Part shown: piece after piece, positions 14,908 to 25,104 of the stretch
How the letters are laid out: each line of letters opens with the position of its first letter
Numbering within the stretch: the stretch's first letter is position 1
Source of the DNA: Clostridium sp. CAG:413
GTDB taxonomy: Bacteria; Bacillota; Clostridia; Oscillospirales; Acutalibacteraceae
Assembly (NCBI GenBank): GCA_000431775.1
Contig: FR888206.1
Span: 37,453-79,307, forward strand
Direction: 5' to 3'
Length of the DNA stretch: 41,855 nucleotides
Program-made: the position numbers and the translations under genes
The notes under the pieces: model-generated
Databases searched by the model: none
Told to the model about the DNA's origin: nothing
What the model saw: the letters and a program-made list of their open reading frames with translations, nothing else

Positions 14908-16035
14908 TTAAATTTCGGCCGTTGTCATGCGGGGGATCTCGATAGTCTCGGTCTCGAGCCTGCGAGGGTCGGTTTCATCAAGAATTATCAGCCTGCCGCC
15001 GTGCTCACGCCCGTAGGTGAAGTAGCCGCAGCCGATGGTCTGATAGAGGTCGATGCCGTCGCAATTGATGTGGAAATCGTTGACGTGGTCGTGGCCGAAG
15101 AATGCGGCGATGACATCGCCCATGCGCTTCCAGCTCTCGAGTTGATCGTGGGCGTCGAGGGATTCATCGGGCGGGCAGGGGCGTTCACGCAGCCTTCCGC
15201 TTATCAGCTTATCGCCGAATGAGAACAGCTTGCCGCCGCAGTCAATAACATTTTCACCATTTTCGGCGGTCTCAGTGAGCATATCCAGCTCCTGCTGCAC
15301 GGGCATATGCTGAAACAGGATCGACGGCAGCGGTTCTCCGCCGTTTGCCTCGCGCAGCTGTGCGGCTCTGCGCTCATACCATTCTATCTGATCGGCGTGA
15401 ACTCTGTCATAGCCGAATGAGCCGTCCGGGCGCTTGACATAGTCGTTTGAGTCGATCAGCCAAATACCGAAAGCGTCCCTGCTGCCGTCGCTGCTCTTTA
15501 TAGTCAGGCAGCAGTTGCCGCAGCCGTAAACGTCGGCGTCGTTAAAATTTGAGCGGAAATTCTCGTATTCCGAGTAGATCAGCATTTGAAATTCGCGGTG
15601 AAAGCCCGCTTCGCCGTCATGGTTGCCGAATACTATCGCCAGCGGAATATTGCGCTCAGCTATCGGCGTGACTATCTTTTTGATAGTCTTTTCGATGTAG
15701 TCATAGGTGAATTCCTGCCAATAGCCGCTTATGTTGTCGCCGCCGAATACCACGAGGTCGGGCTTTGCGATGTCAAGGCACTTCTCGATAGTATTTATCG
15801 TCTCGATATCGCGGGCGAGGGGGATCTTGCGGTCGGCGTCGTCGTCCATGTCGGGGTCGACGTCGTGTATATCGGTCAGGTGCAGTATGCGGAACTTGCC
15901 GTCGCTGCCGAATTTTAACGGAGCGGGTGCTTCTCTCTTGAATTTGTCCGATTTAGATTTCTGCGGAGTGCCCATTGCCGCAAGGCAAGGCGCAGCGAAG
16001 CCGAATAAGAGGCTCCTGAGTATCTTGCTTTTCAT
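14908..16035 (-). CDS. Metallophosphoesterase (calcineurin-like phosphohydrolase), probably exported
   Basis: Dinuclear-metal phosphohydrolase of 375 residues. The five metal-binding blocks occur in order: LHLTDIHDVD (DxH), VVFGGDNISG (GGD), IVFGNHDGEAG (GNHD), ILFQHMPV and FFGHDHVNDF (GHDHxND). They match the Dcr2/purple-acid-phosphatase-like subgroup. The first 25 residues (LRSLLFGFAAPCLAAMG) resemble a signal peptide with some Tat-like or lipoprotein look; export is likely. An upstream in-frame ATG at 16098 has no site, whereas AAGGAG precedes the ATG at 16035. It lies 70 bases downstream of bofA but may have its own promoter. Substrate unknown. Confidence 0.85.
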   Translation of the reverse strand: MKSKILRSLLFGFAAPCLAAMGTPQKSKSDKFKREAPAPLKFGSDGKFRILHLTDIHDVDPDMDDDADRKIPLARDIETINTIEKCLDIAKPDLVVFGGDNISGYWQEFTYDYIEKTIKKIVTPIAERNIPLAIVFGNHDGEAGFHREFQMLIYSEYENFRSNFNDADVYGCGNCCLTIKSSDGSRDAFGIWLIDSNDYVKRPDGSFGYDRVHADQIEWYERRAAQLREANGGEPLPSILFQHMPVQQELDMLTETAENGENVIDCGGKLFSFGDKLISGRLRERPCPPDESLDAHDQLESWKRMGDVIAAFFGHDHVNDFHINCDGIDLYQTIGCGYFTYGREHGGRLIILDETDPRRLETETIEIPRMTTAEI

Positions 16036-16076
16036 ATTATCGCTCCTTCTTTGCCGCTGAATGCGACCCTGAAGCA

Positions 16077-16105
16077 ATAATACCAAATTATGCGCCAAAA
16101 AACAA
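16077..16105 (-). promoter_or_regulatory. Possible promoter for the metallophosphoesterase gene
   Basis: Minus strand: -35 TTGTTT (16100-16105), 17-base spacer, -10 TATTAT (16077-16082). Starts three bases beyond the bofA stop codon. Weak -35, so low confidence. Confidence 0.35.
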
Positions 16106-16107
16106 GG

Positions 16108-16362
16108 TCAAAGCAATAAAAGATTTAACCCGAGGGCGGTTATCACCCCAGGCAGCCCGAGCAGCACCGCCGTGCCGAGCGTGTACCAGTTGACGGCGAG
16201 CGTTATCCCCGTGACAAGGCCCGCCAGGTTGACGGCAAATACGGCGGCAAGCCCTTGCAGCGCCGAGACGGCGAAGCAGGACGCGCCCTTTTCGCTTTTT
16301 ATCATCCACCAAAGCACGCTTGCTGCGCATATGACTGCGAGCGTTATAAAAACCGCGTTCAT
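16108..16362 (-). CDS. bofA: BofA-family protein (pro-sigma-K processing inhibitor type)
   Basis: An 84-residue integral membrane protein. In Bacillus BofA holds the SpoIVFB protease complex inactive in the forespore outer membrane until a signal arrives. The second half carries the family signature AVNLAGLVTGITLAVNWYTL followed by GLPGVITALGL; the first half is one hydrophobic helix. Its ribosome site AGGGAGG lies inside the end of the preceding DUF2508 gene, and only one base separates the two frames, which points to coupled translation. The DUF2508-bofA pair matches Bacillus yaaL-bofA. In Clostridia BofA is often kept even where sigma-K control differs, so the exact role is uncertain. Confidence 0.88.
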   Translation of the reverse strand: MNAVFITLAVICAASVLWWMIKSEKGASCFAVSALQGLAAVFAVNLAGLVTGITLAVNWYTLGTAVLLGLPGVITALGLNLLLL

Positions 16363-16363
16363 T

Positions 16364-16645
16364 CTATATTACCTCCCTGCCGTATACGTTTATCTCCCTG
16401 CATTTAACGCCCTCGCGCTGCGCCTTTTTGATGAGGTAGCGGTAGAGCGCCTTGAGCGACTGTATCTCGTATATCACCGAGTCCAGCAGATCCTCGTTGC
16501 TCTCCATCTCAAAGCGGTTGTATGCTCCGAGCAGGCGGGCGTAGGTGTCCCGTATCTGCTCCACCAGGGCGTCGTCCGCCGTTTTTACGGGTTTTCTTAT
16601 CTTCCCATAGTAAAAAACCTTGGCGGCATTCAAATATTTTTCCAT
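16364..16645 (-). CDS. DUF2508 family protein (YaaL-like)
   Basis: A 93-residue soluble, mostly helical and charged protein of unknown function. Family-typical features are VEQIRDTYARLLGAYNRFEM, VIYEIQSLKALYRYLIKKA and the C-terminal REG. In Bacillus the gene yaaL sits between recR and bofA; here the same gene precedes bofA but recR is not present upstream. GGGAGG lies about ten bases before the ATG at 16645. It is divergent from manA across an 89-base spacer. The assignment rests on sequence appearance together with the neighbour. Confidence 0.8.
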   Translation of the reverse strand: MEKYLNAAKVFYYGKIRKPVKTADDALVEQIRDTYARLLGAYNRFEMESNEDLLDSVIYEIQSLKALYRYLIKKAQREGVKCREINVYGREVI

Positions 16646-16734
16646 ATTTTTCGTCCTCCCGTAAATATACTATAGAAATTATTGGACTGATATGATAAAA
16701 TAATACAGAATAAGATAATACGGAGGAAATTTTG
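16646..16734. promoter_or_regulatory. Divergent promoter region between DUF2508 and manA
   Basis: An 89-base AT-rich spacer. Plus strand: extended -10 TGATAAAAT (16693-16701) with a poor -35. Minus strand: TTATCA (16693-16698), 18 bases, TATAGT (16669-16674). Both are weak guesses, but one promoter each way is required by the gene layout. Confidence 0.35.
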
Positions 16735-17688
16735 ATGTATCCCATTATATTAAAACCCTATGTTTCCGAAACTATATGGGGCGGCAGGAAGCTCATCGAC
16801 GAGTATCATGTCGTGACCGATAAAAAGAATGCCGCCGAGGGCTGGATGCTCTCATGCCACCCGGCGGGCGAGAGCACCGTTGTCAACGGCGAATTCGCGG
16901 GTCAGACCCTCACCGAGGTGCTGAAGCGTGACCCAGCTCTCTGCGGCAGCAATGCCGAGAGGTTTGAGGATTTCCCCATTCTGATAAAATTTATCGACGC
17001 CCGCGACGATCTCTCGGTGCAGGTGCACCCGACAAAGGAGTATTGCGAGCTTACGGGCAGGGGTCAGAGCAAGACAGAGTGCTGGTATATCATAGATTGC
17101 GACGAGGATGCCCACCTGCTGCTCGGCTTTAACGAGAGCATCAGCAAGGAGCAGTTTGAGGAAGCGATAAAAACCAACACTCTGACCGATTATACGGCAA
17201 AAGTCAAGGTGAAACCCGGCGATTTCTTCTTTATCGAGTCGGGCACCCTGCACGCTATCTGTAAAGGCATACTACTTGCCGAGGTGCAGGAAAGCTCCAA
17301 TACCACCTACCGTATCTATGACTACGGCAGGCTCGGAAATGACGGTAAACCAAGGGAATTGCACGTTGCAGATGCTCTTGCCGTCACGAAACGTGAAAAA
17401 TATACTCAGCCTGCATTTTGTAAAGCTAACGGACTTTACGGCATTGGCAGGAACGAGCTTGCCGAATGCGACCTCTTTAAGGTGTGGAAAAACAACATCA
17501 GCGGCGTTTTTGAGGGCGAAGCGGGCGAGGATTCGTTTGTTTCGCTGCTCGTGCTCAGCGGCAGCGGCTCTCTGACGAGTTGCGGCGAGACGATAGAGTT
17601 AGAGAAGGGCAGAAGCATATTCCTCCCGGCGGGCAGCGGCAGCTTCACCGTTACGGGCGAGGCAGAAATATTAGAAACGAGAATTTAA
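16735..17688 (+). CDS. manA: Mannose-6-phosphate isomerase, class I
   Basis: Zinc enzyme interconverting fructose-6-phosphate and mannose-6-phosphate. The 317 residues match the short Firmicutes type. Motifs: N-terminal SETIWGGRKL, the metal-ligand block LSVQVHPTKEY with SKTECWYII, and the active-site region DFFFIESGTLHAICKGILLAEVQ followed by TYRIYDYGR. It ends in a small cupin-like domain. A TTG directly before could also start, but GGAGG is best spaced for the ATG at 16735. Starts a plus-strand run of five genes with very short gaps (manA, ABC-F, rhamnosidase, GNAT, oxidoreductase), consistent with one transcript. Confidence 0.93.
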   Translation: MYPIILKPYVSETIWGGRKLIDEYHVVTDKKNAAEGWMLSCHPAGESTVVNGEFAGQTLTEVLKRDPALCGSNAERFEDFPILIKFIDARDDLSVQVHPTKEYCELTGRGQSKTECWYIIDCDEDAHLLLGFNESISKEQFEEAIKTNTLTDYTAKVKVKPGDFFFIESGTLHAICKGILLAEVQESSNTTYRIYDYGRLGNDGKPRELHVADALAVTKREKYTQPAFCKANGLYGIGRNELAECDLFKVWKNNISGVFEGEAGEDSFVSLLVLSGSGSLTSCGETIELEKGRSIFLPAGSGSFTVTGEAEILETRI

Positions 17689-17691
17689 CAA

Positions 17692-19605
<1,914 letters not shown>

Positions 19606-19607
19606 TC

Positions 19608-20552
19608 ATGGATCACACCGCCGTATTCAATAACGCAAAGTGGATCGAGAGCAATCCGATGAGCTCAGCTCCGCTTTTCAGGCGCAGCTTCACCGCCGTC
19701 AAGGGCGAGAAAGCGGAAATAACTATCTGCGGTCTCGGCTGCTTCAAGCTCTATATCAACGGGCGCAAGGCCAGCGACGATCTCTTTGCCCCGAACGCTT
19801 CAAGCTATAACTACCGCGACATGAAGGAGCTCACCTACCCGATAAAGGATAAGATGAGCTACCGCACCTATTGCATGAGATACGATATCTCCGAGTATCT
19901 CATTGACGGCGAAAACACCCTTGCCGTCATGCTCGGCGGCGGATATTATCATCAAGGCAAAAAGAGCTCCGAGGGCGACGTGGATTTCGGCACTCCGAAG
20001 CTCTGCTACATAATCAACAAGGCGAGCGGCAGCGTCGTCAGCGACGGCAAAACCCTCTGCGCCGAAGGATTCGTGACGGCGAATAACCTCTATGCGGGGG
20101 AGAAGCATGATTACTCGCTCTATCCGCAGGGCTTTGATATGAACGGCTTTGCGGGCGGCGGCTTCGGCCCGAGCAGAGAAATAGAGCCGCCCGAGACGGA
20201 GTTTTATATTCAGGATTCACCCTGCGACAAGGTCATACGCAGCCTTACTCCCACGCTCGTCGGCGAGGAGGGGAATGCGAAAATATATGACGCCGGCGAA
20301 AACACTGTCGGCTACGCGGTCTTTGCCTGCAAAGAGGCGGACAAGAGGATCAAAGTCAGCTACGCCGAGGAGCTTGAGGATAAATGGCGTGAGACGGTCA
20401 CGTTCCGTGACGGCTTCCAGGAGGATGAATTCATCACCGACGGCACCGAGCGGGAGTATACGCCGCATTTCACATGGCACGGCTTCAGATATTTCAAGGT
20501 CGAGGGCGCAGAGCCGCTGAGAGTGGATGTCGTCCATGCCGACTGCCCGTAG
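19608..20552 (+). pseudogene. Alpha-L-rhamnosidase (GH78), N-terminal fragment of a frameshifted gene
   Basis: First 314 codons of what was a 723-residue GH78-like enzyme that releases terminal L-rhamnose. This part holds the substrate-binding beta-sandwich domains (ITICGLGCFKLYINGRK, LAVMLGGGYYHQG, KIYDAGENTVGYA, FTWHGFRYFKVEGAE). It ends at a TAG (20550-20552) inside a 22-base imperfect tandem duplication (20548-20591). Removing one copy gives ADCPQTSSFESDNEQLNW and continues straight into the catalytic part. The start at ATG 19608 is seven bases from GGAG; an ATG at 19602 is too close. No signal peptide, so the enzyme would be intracellular. Could be a true mutation, strain variation or an assembly error. 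Confidence 0.82.
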
Positions 20553-21801
20553 ACTTCGTCGTTTGAGACCGCAGACTTCGTCGTTTGAGAGCGACAACGA
20601 GCAGCTCAATTGGCTCTATTCGGCATATATCAGGACTCAGCTTTGCAATATGCACTGCGGCGTGCCCTCCGACTGCCCGCATCTTGAACGCCTCGGTTAC
20701 ACCGGTGACGGTCAGCTTTGCGCAGAGACGGCAATGCTGCTGCTCGACTGCAGGGAATTTTATCGCAAGTGGCTCGACGATATCGCCGACTGCCAGTGCA
20801 AAAAGAACGGCCATGTGCAGCATACCGCGCCTTTCATGGGCGGCGGTGGAGGCCCTGCCGGCTGGGGCGGCGCAATAGTTGAGGTGCCGTATAGCTATTA
20901 TAAAGTATACGGCGATAAGGAGGTGCTGAACGCATTCTTCCCCAAGATGATGAATTACCTCAATTATTTGGAGCGCAGAAGTGACAACGGCCTTGTCTGG
21001 CACGAGGAGGAGGGCGGCTGGTGCCTCGGTGACTGGTGCACGCCCGACTCGATAAAGATCCCCGAGACCTATGTCAACACCTGCCTTTATATCGGCTTCA
21101 TGCAGAGGGTCATTGAGATAGCCGAGATACTCGGCAGGGGAGCCGTGACACGCCATATTGCCGAGCGCATCGAGCAGGTGAAGCGGGCGGTGAATATCGC
21201 CTATTTCAGCGAGCAGCAGAGCACCTACTGCGGCGATGTGCAGGGTGCCTCATGCCTTGCGCTGCGTGTGGGGCTGGGCAACGAAAAGGTCAGACAAAGG
21301 GTGACAGATAAATATAAAGCCCTCGGGATGTATGACACAGGCATCATCGCCACGAAGCTGCTCACCGAGTATCTCTTTGAGACTGGCGAGGGGCAGACGG
21401 CGTTTGACCTGCTGTCGAGCAAAAAGGAGATATCCTTTGACCGAATGAGGAGGGAGGGCGCGACCACCCTGTGGGAGTATTGGGACGGTATCCGTTCTCA
21501 CAATCACCCGATGTTCGGCGCTGTGACAAAGTATCTTTTCACCTATCTTTTGGGCATTCGTCAGCCGAGCGGCGGCGCGGGCTTCGAGGAGGTCGTTATC
21601 TCGCCCTGCTTTGTTGACGGAATGAACAGGGCAAAGGGTCATATCACGACCCGAAACGGCGTTATATCCGTCGAATATGAGAAGCACGTCGGCGAAGCGA
21701 CGGTCAAGGTGTTCGCCGATCCGAGAATAAAAGCGAAGTTCGATTGCCGAGGCGTAAAAAGGAGCTTCAGCGGCAAAAAAACTTTCAAGGTGAAGCTGTA
21801 A
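20527..21801 (+). pseudogene. Alpha-L-rhamnosidase (GH78), catalytic C-terminal fragment
   Basis: Carries the (alpha/alpha)6-barrel catalytic domain of GH78. The motif DCPHLERLGYTGDGQL equals the family CPxRDERLGWTGDAQ with its acid Glu and Asp, and GATTLWEYWDGI contains the likely second catalytic Glu. The C-terminal beta domain (ISVEYEKHVGEATVKVFADP) is also intact. The frame is +1 relative to the N-terminal part; the first ATG (20527) has no ribosome site and gives a meaningless N-terminus, so independent translation is doubtful. Catalytic residues show no decay, which argues that the frameshift is recent or not real. The next gene (GNAT) follows by ten bases. Confidence 0.82.
20548..20591 (+). 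repeat. 22-bp imperfect tandem duplication that breaks the rhamnosidase frame
   Basis: Unit 1 (20548-20569) and unit 2 (20570-20591) share the core AGACTTCGTCGTTTGAGA and differ at two positions (T/C at unit position 3, C/G at position 22). 22 is not a multiple of three; deleting one unit restores a 2172-base frame exactly. Confidence 0.93.
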
Positions 21802-21811
21802 GGAGGCTGCT

Positions 21812-22369
21812 ATGTTCGAAATCAAGCCATATGACCCGAAATATAAGGACGAGCTGCGGCAGGTCTGTATAAATACAGGGCCGAAGGAGGCCGCGACCGA
21901 TAAAAACACACGGGATTTCATAATCTACACATTTTGCGATTATTATCTGGAGCAGGAGCCGCAGAATGTCTTTGCCCTTGTAGATGAGAGCGACACGGCG
22001 CAGGGTTACGTTTTCGGCGCGGAGGATTTCGGGCGCTACCGCAAGGGGCTGACGCCCTATCTTAGAAAGGTGCGTAAAACGGGGCTTAAAAATTATGTCT
22101 CCGCCCTTGGCGAAGTGTTCCTGCACAGGCTCTTTTCGGGCAAATACCCCGCTCACCTGCATATCGACATAAACGAGGGCTTCAGGGGCGGCGGAAACGG
22201 CTCGAGAATGATACAAAAGCAGCTCGAGAATATGCGCTCCAAGGGCATAAAAGGAATAATGCTCGTCGTCGGCACGGAGAATAAGCGTGGCATTAAATTC
22301 TATAAGAAAAACGGATTCAAACGCCTGCTGACTCTGCCCGACGGCACGGTCATGGCAAAGGAGCTTTGA
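21812..22369 (+). CDS. GNAT-family N-acetyltransferase
   Basis: A 185-residue acetyl-CoA dependent transferase of the GNAT fold. The acetyl-CoA pyrophosphate loop is GFRGGGNGSRMIQ (about 129-141), preceded by the strand AHLHIDINEG, and the C-terminal GIKFYKKNGFKRLL is the common last helix-strand pair. The first 60 residues, including FIIYTFCDYYLEQEPQNVFAL, resemble stand-alone GNATs found next to sugar genes in Firmicutes. TAAGGAGG is well placed before the ATG. Ten bases separate it from the rhamnosidase stop and one base from the oxidoreductase start, so it belongs to that operon. Acceptor substrate unknown. Confidence 0.85.
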   Translation: MFEIKPYDPKYKDELRQVCINTGPKEAATDKNTRDFIIYTFCDYYLEQEPQNVFALVDESDTAQGYVFGAEDFGRYRKGLTPYLRKVRKTGLKNYVSALGEVFLHRLFSGKYPAHLHIDINEGFRGGGNGSRMIQKQLENMRSKGIKGIMLVVGTENKRGIKFYKKNGFKRLLTLPDGTVMAKEL

Positions 22370-22370
22370 T

Positions 22371-23342
22371 ATGAGATACGGTATAATAGGCACGGGCTGG
22401 ATAGCCGAGGCCTTCATTGAGGGCGCGAGGCTCGCCTGCGGCGCAGATATAGCCGCGGTGTATTCGAGGACTGCGGAGCGGGGCGAGGATTTCGCCCGCA
22501 GGAACGGCATAGCAAAGGTATATACGAATATAAACGAGCTTGCAGCGGCTGATGTCGACGGCGTTTATATTGCAAGCCCCAATGCGCTGCATTATGAGCA
22601 GTCAAAGCTCATGCTCTCGGCGGGCAAGCACGTCATCTGCGAGAAGCCGATAACCGTCGAGCCGGAGGAGTTTATCGAGCTTCAGGCGCTTGCGGCGGAG
22701 AAAGGGCTTGTCTATATTGAGGCGATAATGTATATGCACAACCCCGTGCGGGAGCTGCTGCGTGAGACGGTTGGCAGGCTCGGTAAAGTTACGAGCGCGC
22801 ATTTTGATTTTTCGCAGCTCTCGTCGAAGTACCCCGCATATAAGCGCGGGGAGCTGCCTAATATCTTTAACCCCGCTCTCGCGACGGGCGGGCTGATGGA
22901 TCTCGGCATCTATTGCGTCTATCCTGCGGTGGATCTTTTCGGTATTCCCGACGATATTGCCGCAAAAGCGACCTTTTTGAGCAGCGGTGCGGACGGCGCG
23001 GGCAGTGTAATTTTTGATTATGCTGACAAGGTGGTAACCTTTACATATTCCAAGCTCGCACAGGACAGAGCGGGCTCACAGATATTCGGCGACGAGGGCA
23101 CGCTTAAAATAGGCTCGATATCCAAGCTGACGGATATGGAGCTGATCGCCGAAAACGGTGAAAAACATAGCATTTGCGGCGATACGCCCAAAGCTGAACT
23201 TATGGGCAACGAGGCAAAGGCTTTTGAGCGTTTTATAGCCGGAAACGACGCCGATAAATACGCGCTGTCAAGCAATATAGCTTTACAGGTCAGCCGCCTG
23301 ATGAAGCGGATAAGAGAGACGGCGGGGATATATTTCGGCTGA
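22371..23342 (+). CDS. Gfo/Idh/MocA-family oxidoreductase
   Basis: NAD(P)-dependent sugar or polyol dehydrogenase family member, 323 residues. The N-terminal Rossmann motif is GIIGTGWIAEAF (about 4-15), followed by VYIASPNALHYEQ and the catalytic-lysine signature VICEKPITV (about 90-98). The C-terminal alpha/beta domain has ATGGLMDLGIYCVYPA, where Asp and Tyr correspond to the usual catalytic helix. AAGGAG lies inside the end of the GNAT gene. It is last in the manA-to-oxidoreductase run; the next gene has its own near-consensus promoter. With a rhamnosidase upstream, a role in deoxysugar or glycoside handling is plausible but unproven. Confidence 0.88.
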   Translation: MRYGIIGTGWIAEAFIEGARLACGADIAAVYSRTAERGEDFARRNGIAKVYTNINELAAADVDGVYIASPNALHYEQSKLMLSAGKHVICEKPITVEPEEFIELQALAAEKGLVYIEAIMYMHNPVRELLRETVGRLGKVTSAHFDFSQLSSKYPAYKRGELPNIFNPALATGGLMDLGIYCVYPAVDLFGIPDDIAAKATFLSSGADGAGSVIFDYADKVVTFTYSKLAQDRAGSQIFGDEGTLKIGSISKLTDMELIAENGEKHSICGDTPKAELMGNEAKAFERFIAGNDADKYALSSNIALQVSRLMKRIRETAGIYFG

Positions 23343-23349
23343 AAAAAGA

Positions 23350-23378
23350 TTGACATGAGCATTAAAAAGTAATAGAAT
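23350..23378 (+). promoter_or_regulatory. Strong sigma-A promoter for the MmsA-type dehydrogenase gene
   Basis: -35 TTGACA (23350-23355, consensus), 17-base spacer, -10 TAGAAT (23373-23378). Confidence 0.85.
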
Positions 23379-23416
23379 AAATCCATAAAATATTGAAAAC
23401 AGAACGGAGTGTTTTT

Positions 23417-24940
23417 ATGGCAGTCAAAAAACTCAAGTATTTTGCCGGCGGCAGGTGGCTTGACTCAAAATGCGAGAAATACATGGACGTCTATAACCCC
23501 AGCACCGGCGAGGTCATAGCTCAGACTCCCTGTTGCACCAAGGAGGAGGTCAACGAGGCCATCGCCTGTGCCAAGGAGGCGTTCAAGAGCTGGTCAAACG
23601 TCCCCGTGATGAAGAGAGTTCAGGTCATTTACAAGTTCCGTGAGCTGCTCGAGGAGCATATGGACGAGCTGACCGAGCTTTGCGCCACCGAGCACGGCAA
23701 GGTCTGGAACGAGGCAAAGGGCGATATTCTCAAGGTCAAGGAGCCTGTCGAGCTTGCCTGCTCCGCTCCGTCGCTTCTCATGGGTGAGAGCGTCAGAGAT
23801 ACCTCCAACGGCTATGATACCACTCTTTACAGAGAGCCTGTCGGCGTGTTTGCCGGCATAGTTCCCTTTAACTTCCCCGGCATGATCCCGATGGGCTGGA
23901 TGTCCCCGATATGCATCGCCTGCGGCAACACCATCGTGCTCAAGGCCGCTTCCATGACCCCGATGACCTGCATGAGGCTCGCCGAGCTTTGGCAGGAGGC
24001 GGGTCTGCCCGACGGCGTTATCAATATTGTCACCTGCTCAAGGAACGAAGCCGAGATATTCATGCAGCACCCCGATATCAAGGGCATCACCTTTGTCGGC
24101 TCAACGAGCGTCGGTCTCCACATTTATTCTCAGGCGGCAGCAAACGGCAAGAGAGTCCAGGCTCTTTGCGAGGCGAAGAACCACGGCCTTGTGCTTGAGG
24201 ATGCAGCTCTCGAGAGAAGCGCAAGAGGCATAATCAATTCCTCGTTTGGCTGCGCGGGCGAACGCTGCATGGCTCTGCCCGTTATCGTCGCTCAGGAGAG
24301 CATAGCGGATGAGCTTGTCGGTTATCTTGTCAAATTCGCCAAGGAGCTGAAGCTCGGCCCTGCTTATGATAAGGGATCCACCCTCGGCCCCGTTGTCAGC
24401 GCCGCTCACAGGCAGTCGATACTCAATTGGATAGAGAAAGGCATCGAGGAGGGTGCGGAGCTTGTGCTTGACGGCAGAGACCCCGTCGTGCCCGGCTATG
24501 AGAACGGCTTCTATGTCGGCCCCACCATTTTTGACCGCGTCACCGAGGATATGACCATCGGCACGAGAGAGGTATTCGGCCCCGTTCTCTGCATCAAGAG
24601 GGTCAAGAATTTTGAAGAGGGTCTTAAAGTAATGAATAACAATCCCTTTGCCAACGGCTCGGTCATCTTCACCCAGAGCGGCTACTATGCAAGGGAATTC
24701 GCAAAGAGGACGGACGGCGGCATGGTCGGCGTGAACGTCGGTATCCCCGTGCCCGTCGGCATATTCCCGTTCACGGGCCATAAGCAGTCCTTCTTCGGCG
24801 ACCTGCACTGCCTCGGCAAGGACGGCTTCCGCTTCTACACCGAGACCAAGGCGGTCACCACCCGCTGGTTTGACGAGGAAGAGATGAAGGCGAAGCACGT
24901 CGACACCTGGGACGGCTCCGTCGGCGGCGACCTTAAATAA
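23417..24940 (+). CDS. mmsA: Methylmalonate-semialdehyde dehydrogenase, CoA-acylating (MmsA/IolA type)
   Basis: Oxidises methylmalonate semialdehyde or malonate semialdehyde to propionyl-CoA or acetyl-CoA with NAD and CoA (valine or inositol catabolism). The 507 residues match. Family-specific traits are IVPFNFPGMIPMGWM, EAKNHGLVLEDA and the catalytic-cysteine block GCAGERCMALPV (family GAAGQRCMA), together with NPFANGSVIFT, GHKQSFFGDLHCLGKDG and the C-terminal TETKAVTTRWF. The GERCMA block lacks the general-base Glu region of hydrolytic aldehyde dehydrogenases (AKNHG instead of ELGGK), which supports CoA acylation. CGGAGTG precedes the ATG at 23417. Single-gene unit: consensus promoter before, terminator after. 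No inositol or valine pathway genes nearby, so physiological substrate is open. Confidence 0.9.
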   Translation: MAVKKLKYFAGGRWLDSKCEKYMDVYNPSTGEVIAQTPCCTKEEVNEAIACAKEAFKSWSNVPVMKRVQVIYKFRELLEEHMDELTELCATEHGKVWNEAKGDILKVKEPVELACSAPSLLMGESVRDTSNGYDTTLYREPVGVFAGIVPFNFPGMIPMGWMSPICIACGNTIVLKAASMTPMTCMRLAELWQEAGLPDGVINIVTCSRNEAEIFMQHPDIKGITFVGSTSVGLHIYSQAAANGKRVQALCEAKNHGLVLEDAALERSARGIINSSFGCAGERCMALPVIVAQESIADELVGYLVKFAKELKLGPAYDKGSTLGPVVSAAHRQSILNWIEKGIEEGAELVLDGRDPVVPGYENGFYVGPTIFDRVTEDMTIGTREVFGPVLCIKRVKNFEEGLKVMNNNPFANGSVIFTQSGYYAREFAKRTDGGMVGVNVGIPVPVGIFPFTGHKQSFFGDLHCLGKDGFRFYTETKAVTTRWFDEEEMKAKHVDTWDGSVGGDLK

Positions 24941-24955
24941 AATAATATTATTATT

Positions 24956-24988
24956 GCCGGAGCGGCTGAAGCTGCTCCGGCGCTCTTA
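24956..24988 (+). terminator. Intrinsic terminator after mmsA
   Basis: 11-bp stem GCCGGAGCGGC (24956-24966), loop TGAA, GCTGCTCCGGC (24971-24981) with one wobble, followed by GCTCTTATTT. Confidence 0.8.
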
Positions 24989-25033
24989 TTTAAAGGCAAA
25001 ATAAATTAAAATATATTCTTTCAAAATATTTTC

Positions 25034-25062
25034 TTGACTTTTGCTCCCGACTCATGTAAAAT
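25034..25062 (+). promoter_or_regulatory. Sigma-A promoter for the small secreted protein gene
   Basis: -35 TTGACT (25034-25039), 17-base spacer, -10 TAAAAT (25057-25062). Confidence 0.75.
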
Positions 25063-25104
25063 AAACCTGAGGAGGAAAAATAATTTTGAAAGTGAGGAAT
25101 GGCC

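Noticed and set aside
14908..16098. Longer N-terminal extension of the metallophosphoesterase starting at 16098
   Set aside because: The extension is polar, lacks a ribosome site and hides the export-type N-terminus that follows AAGGAG at 16035.
20527..20591. Programmed frameshift in the rhamnosidase
   Set aside because: There is no slippery heptamer or downstream RNA structure at the site; the tandem duplication explains the shift fully.
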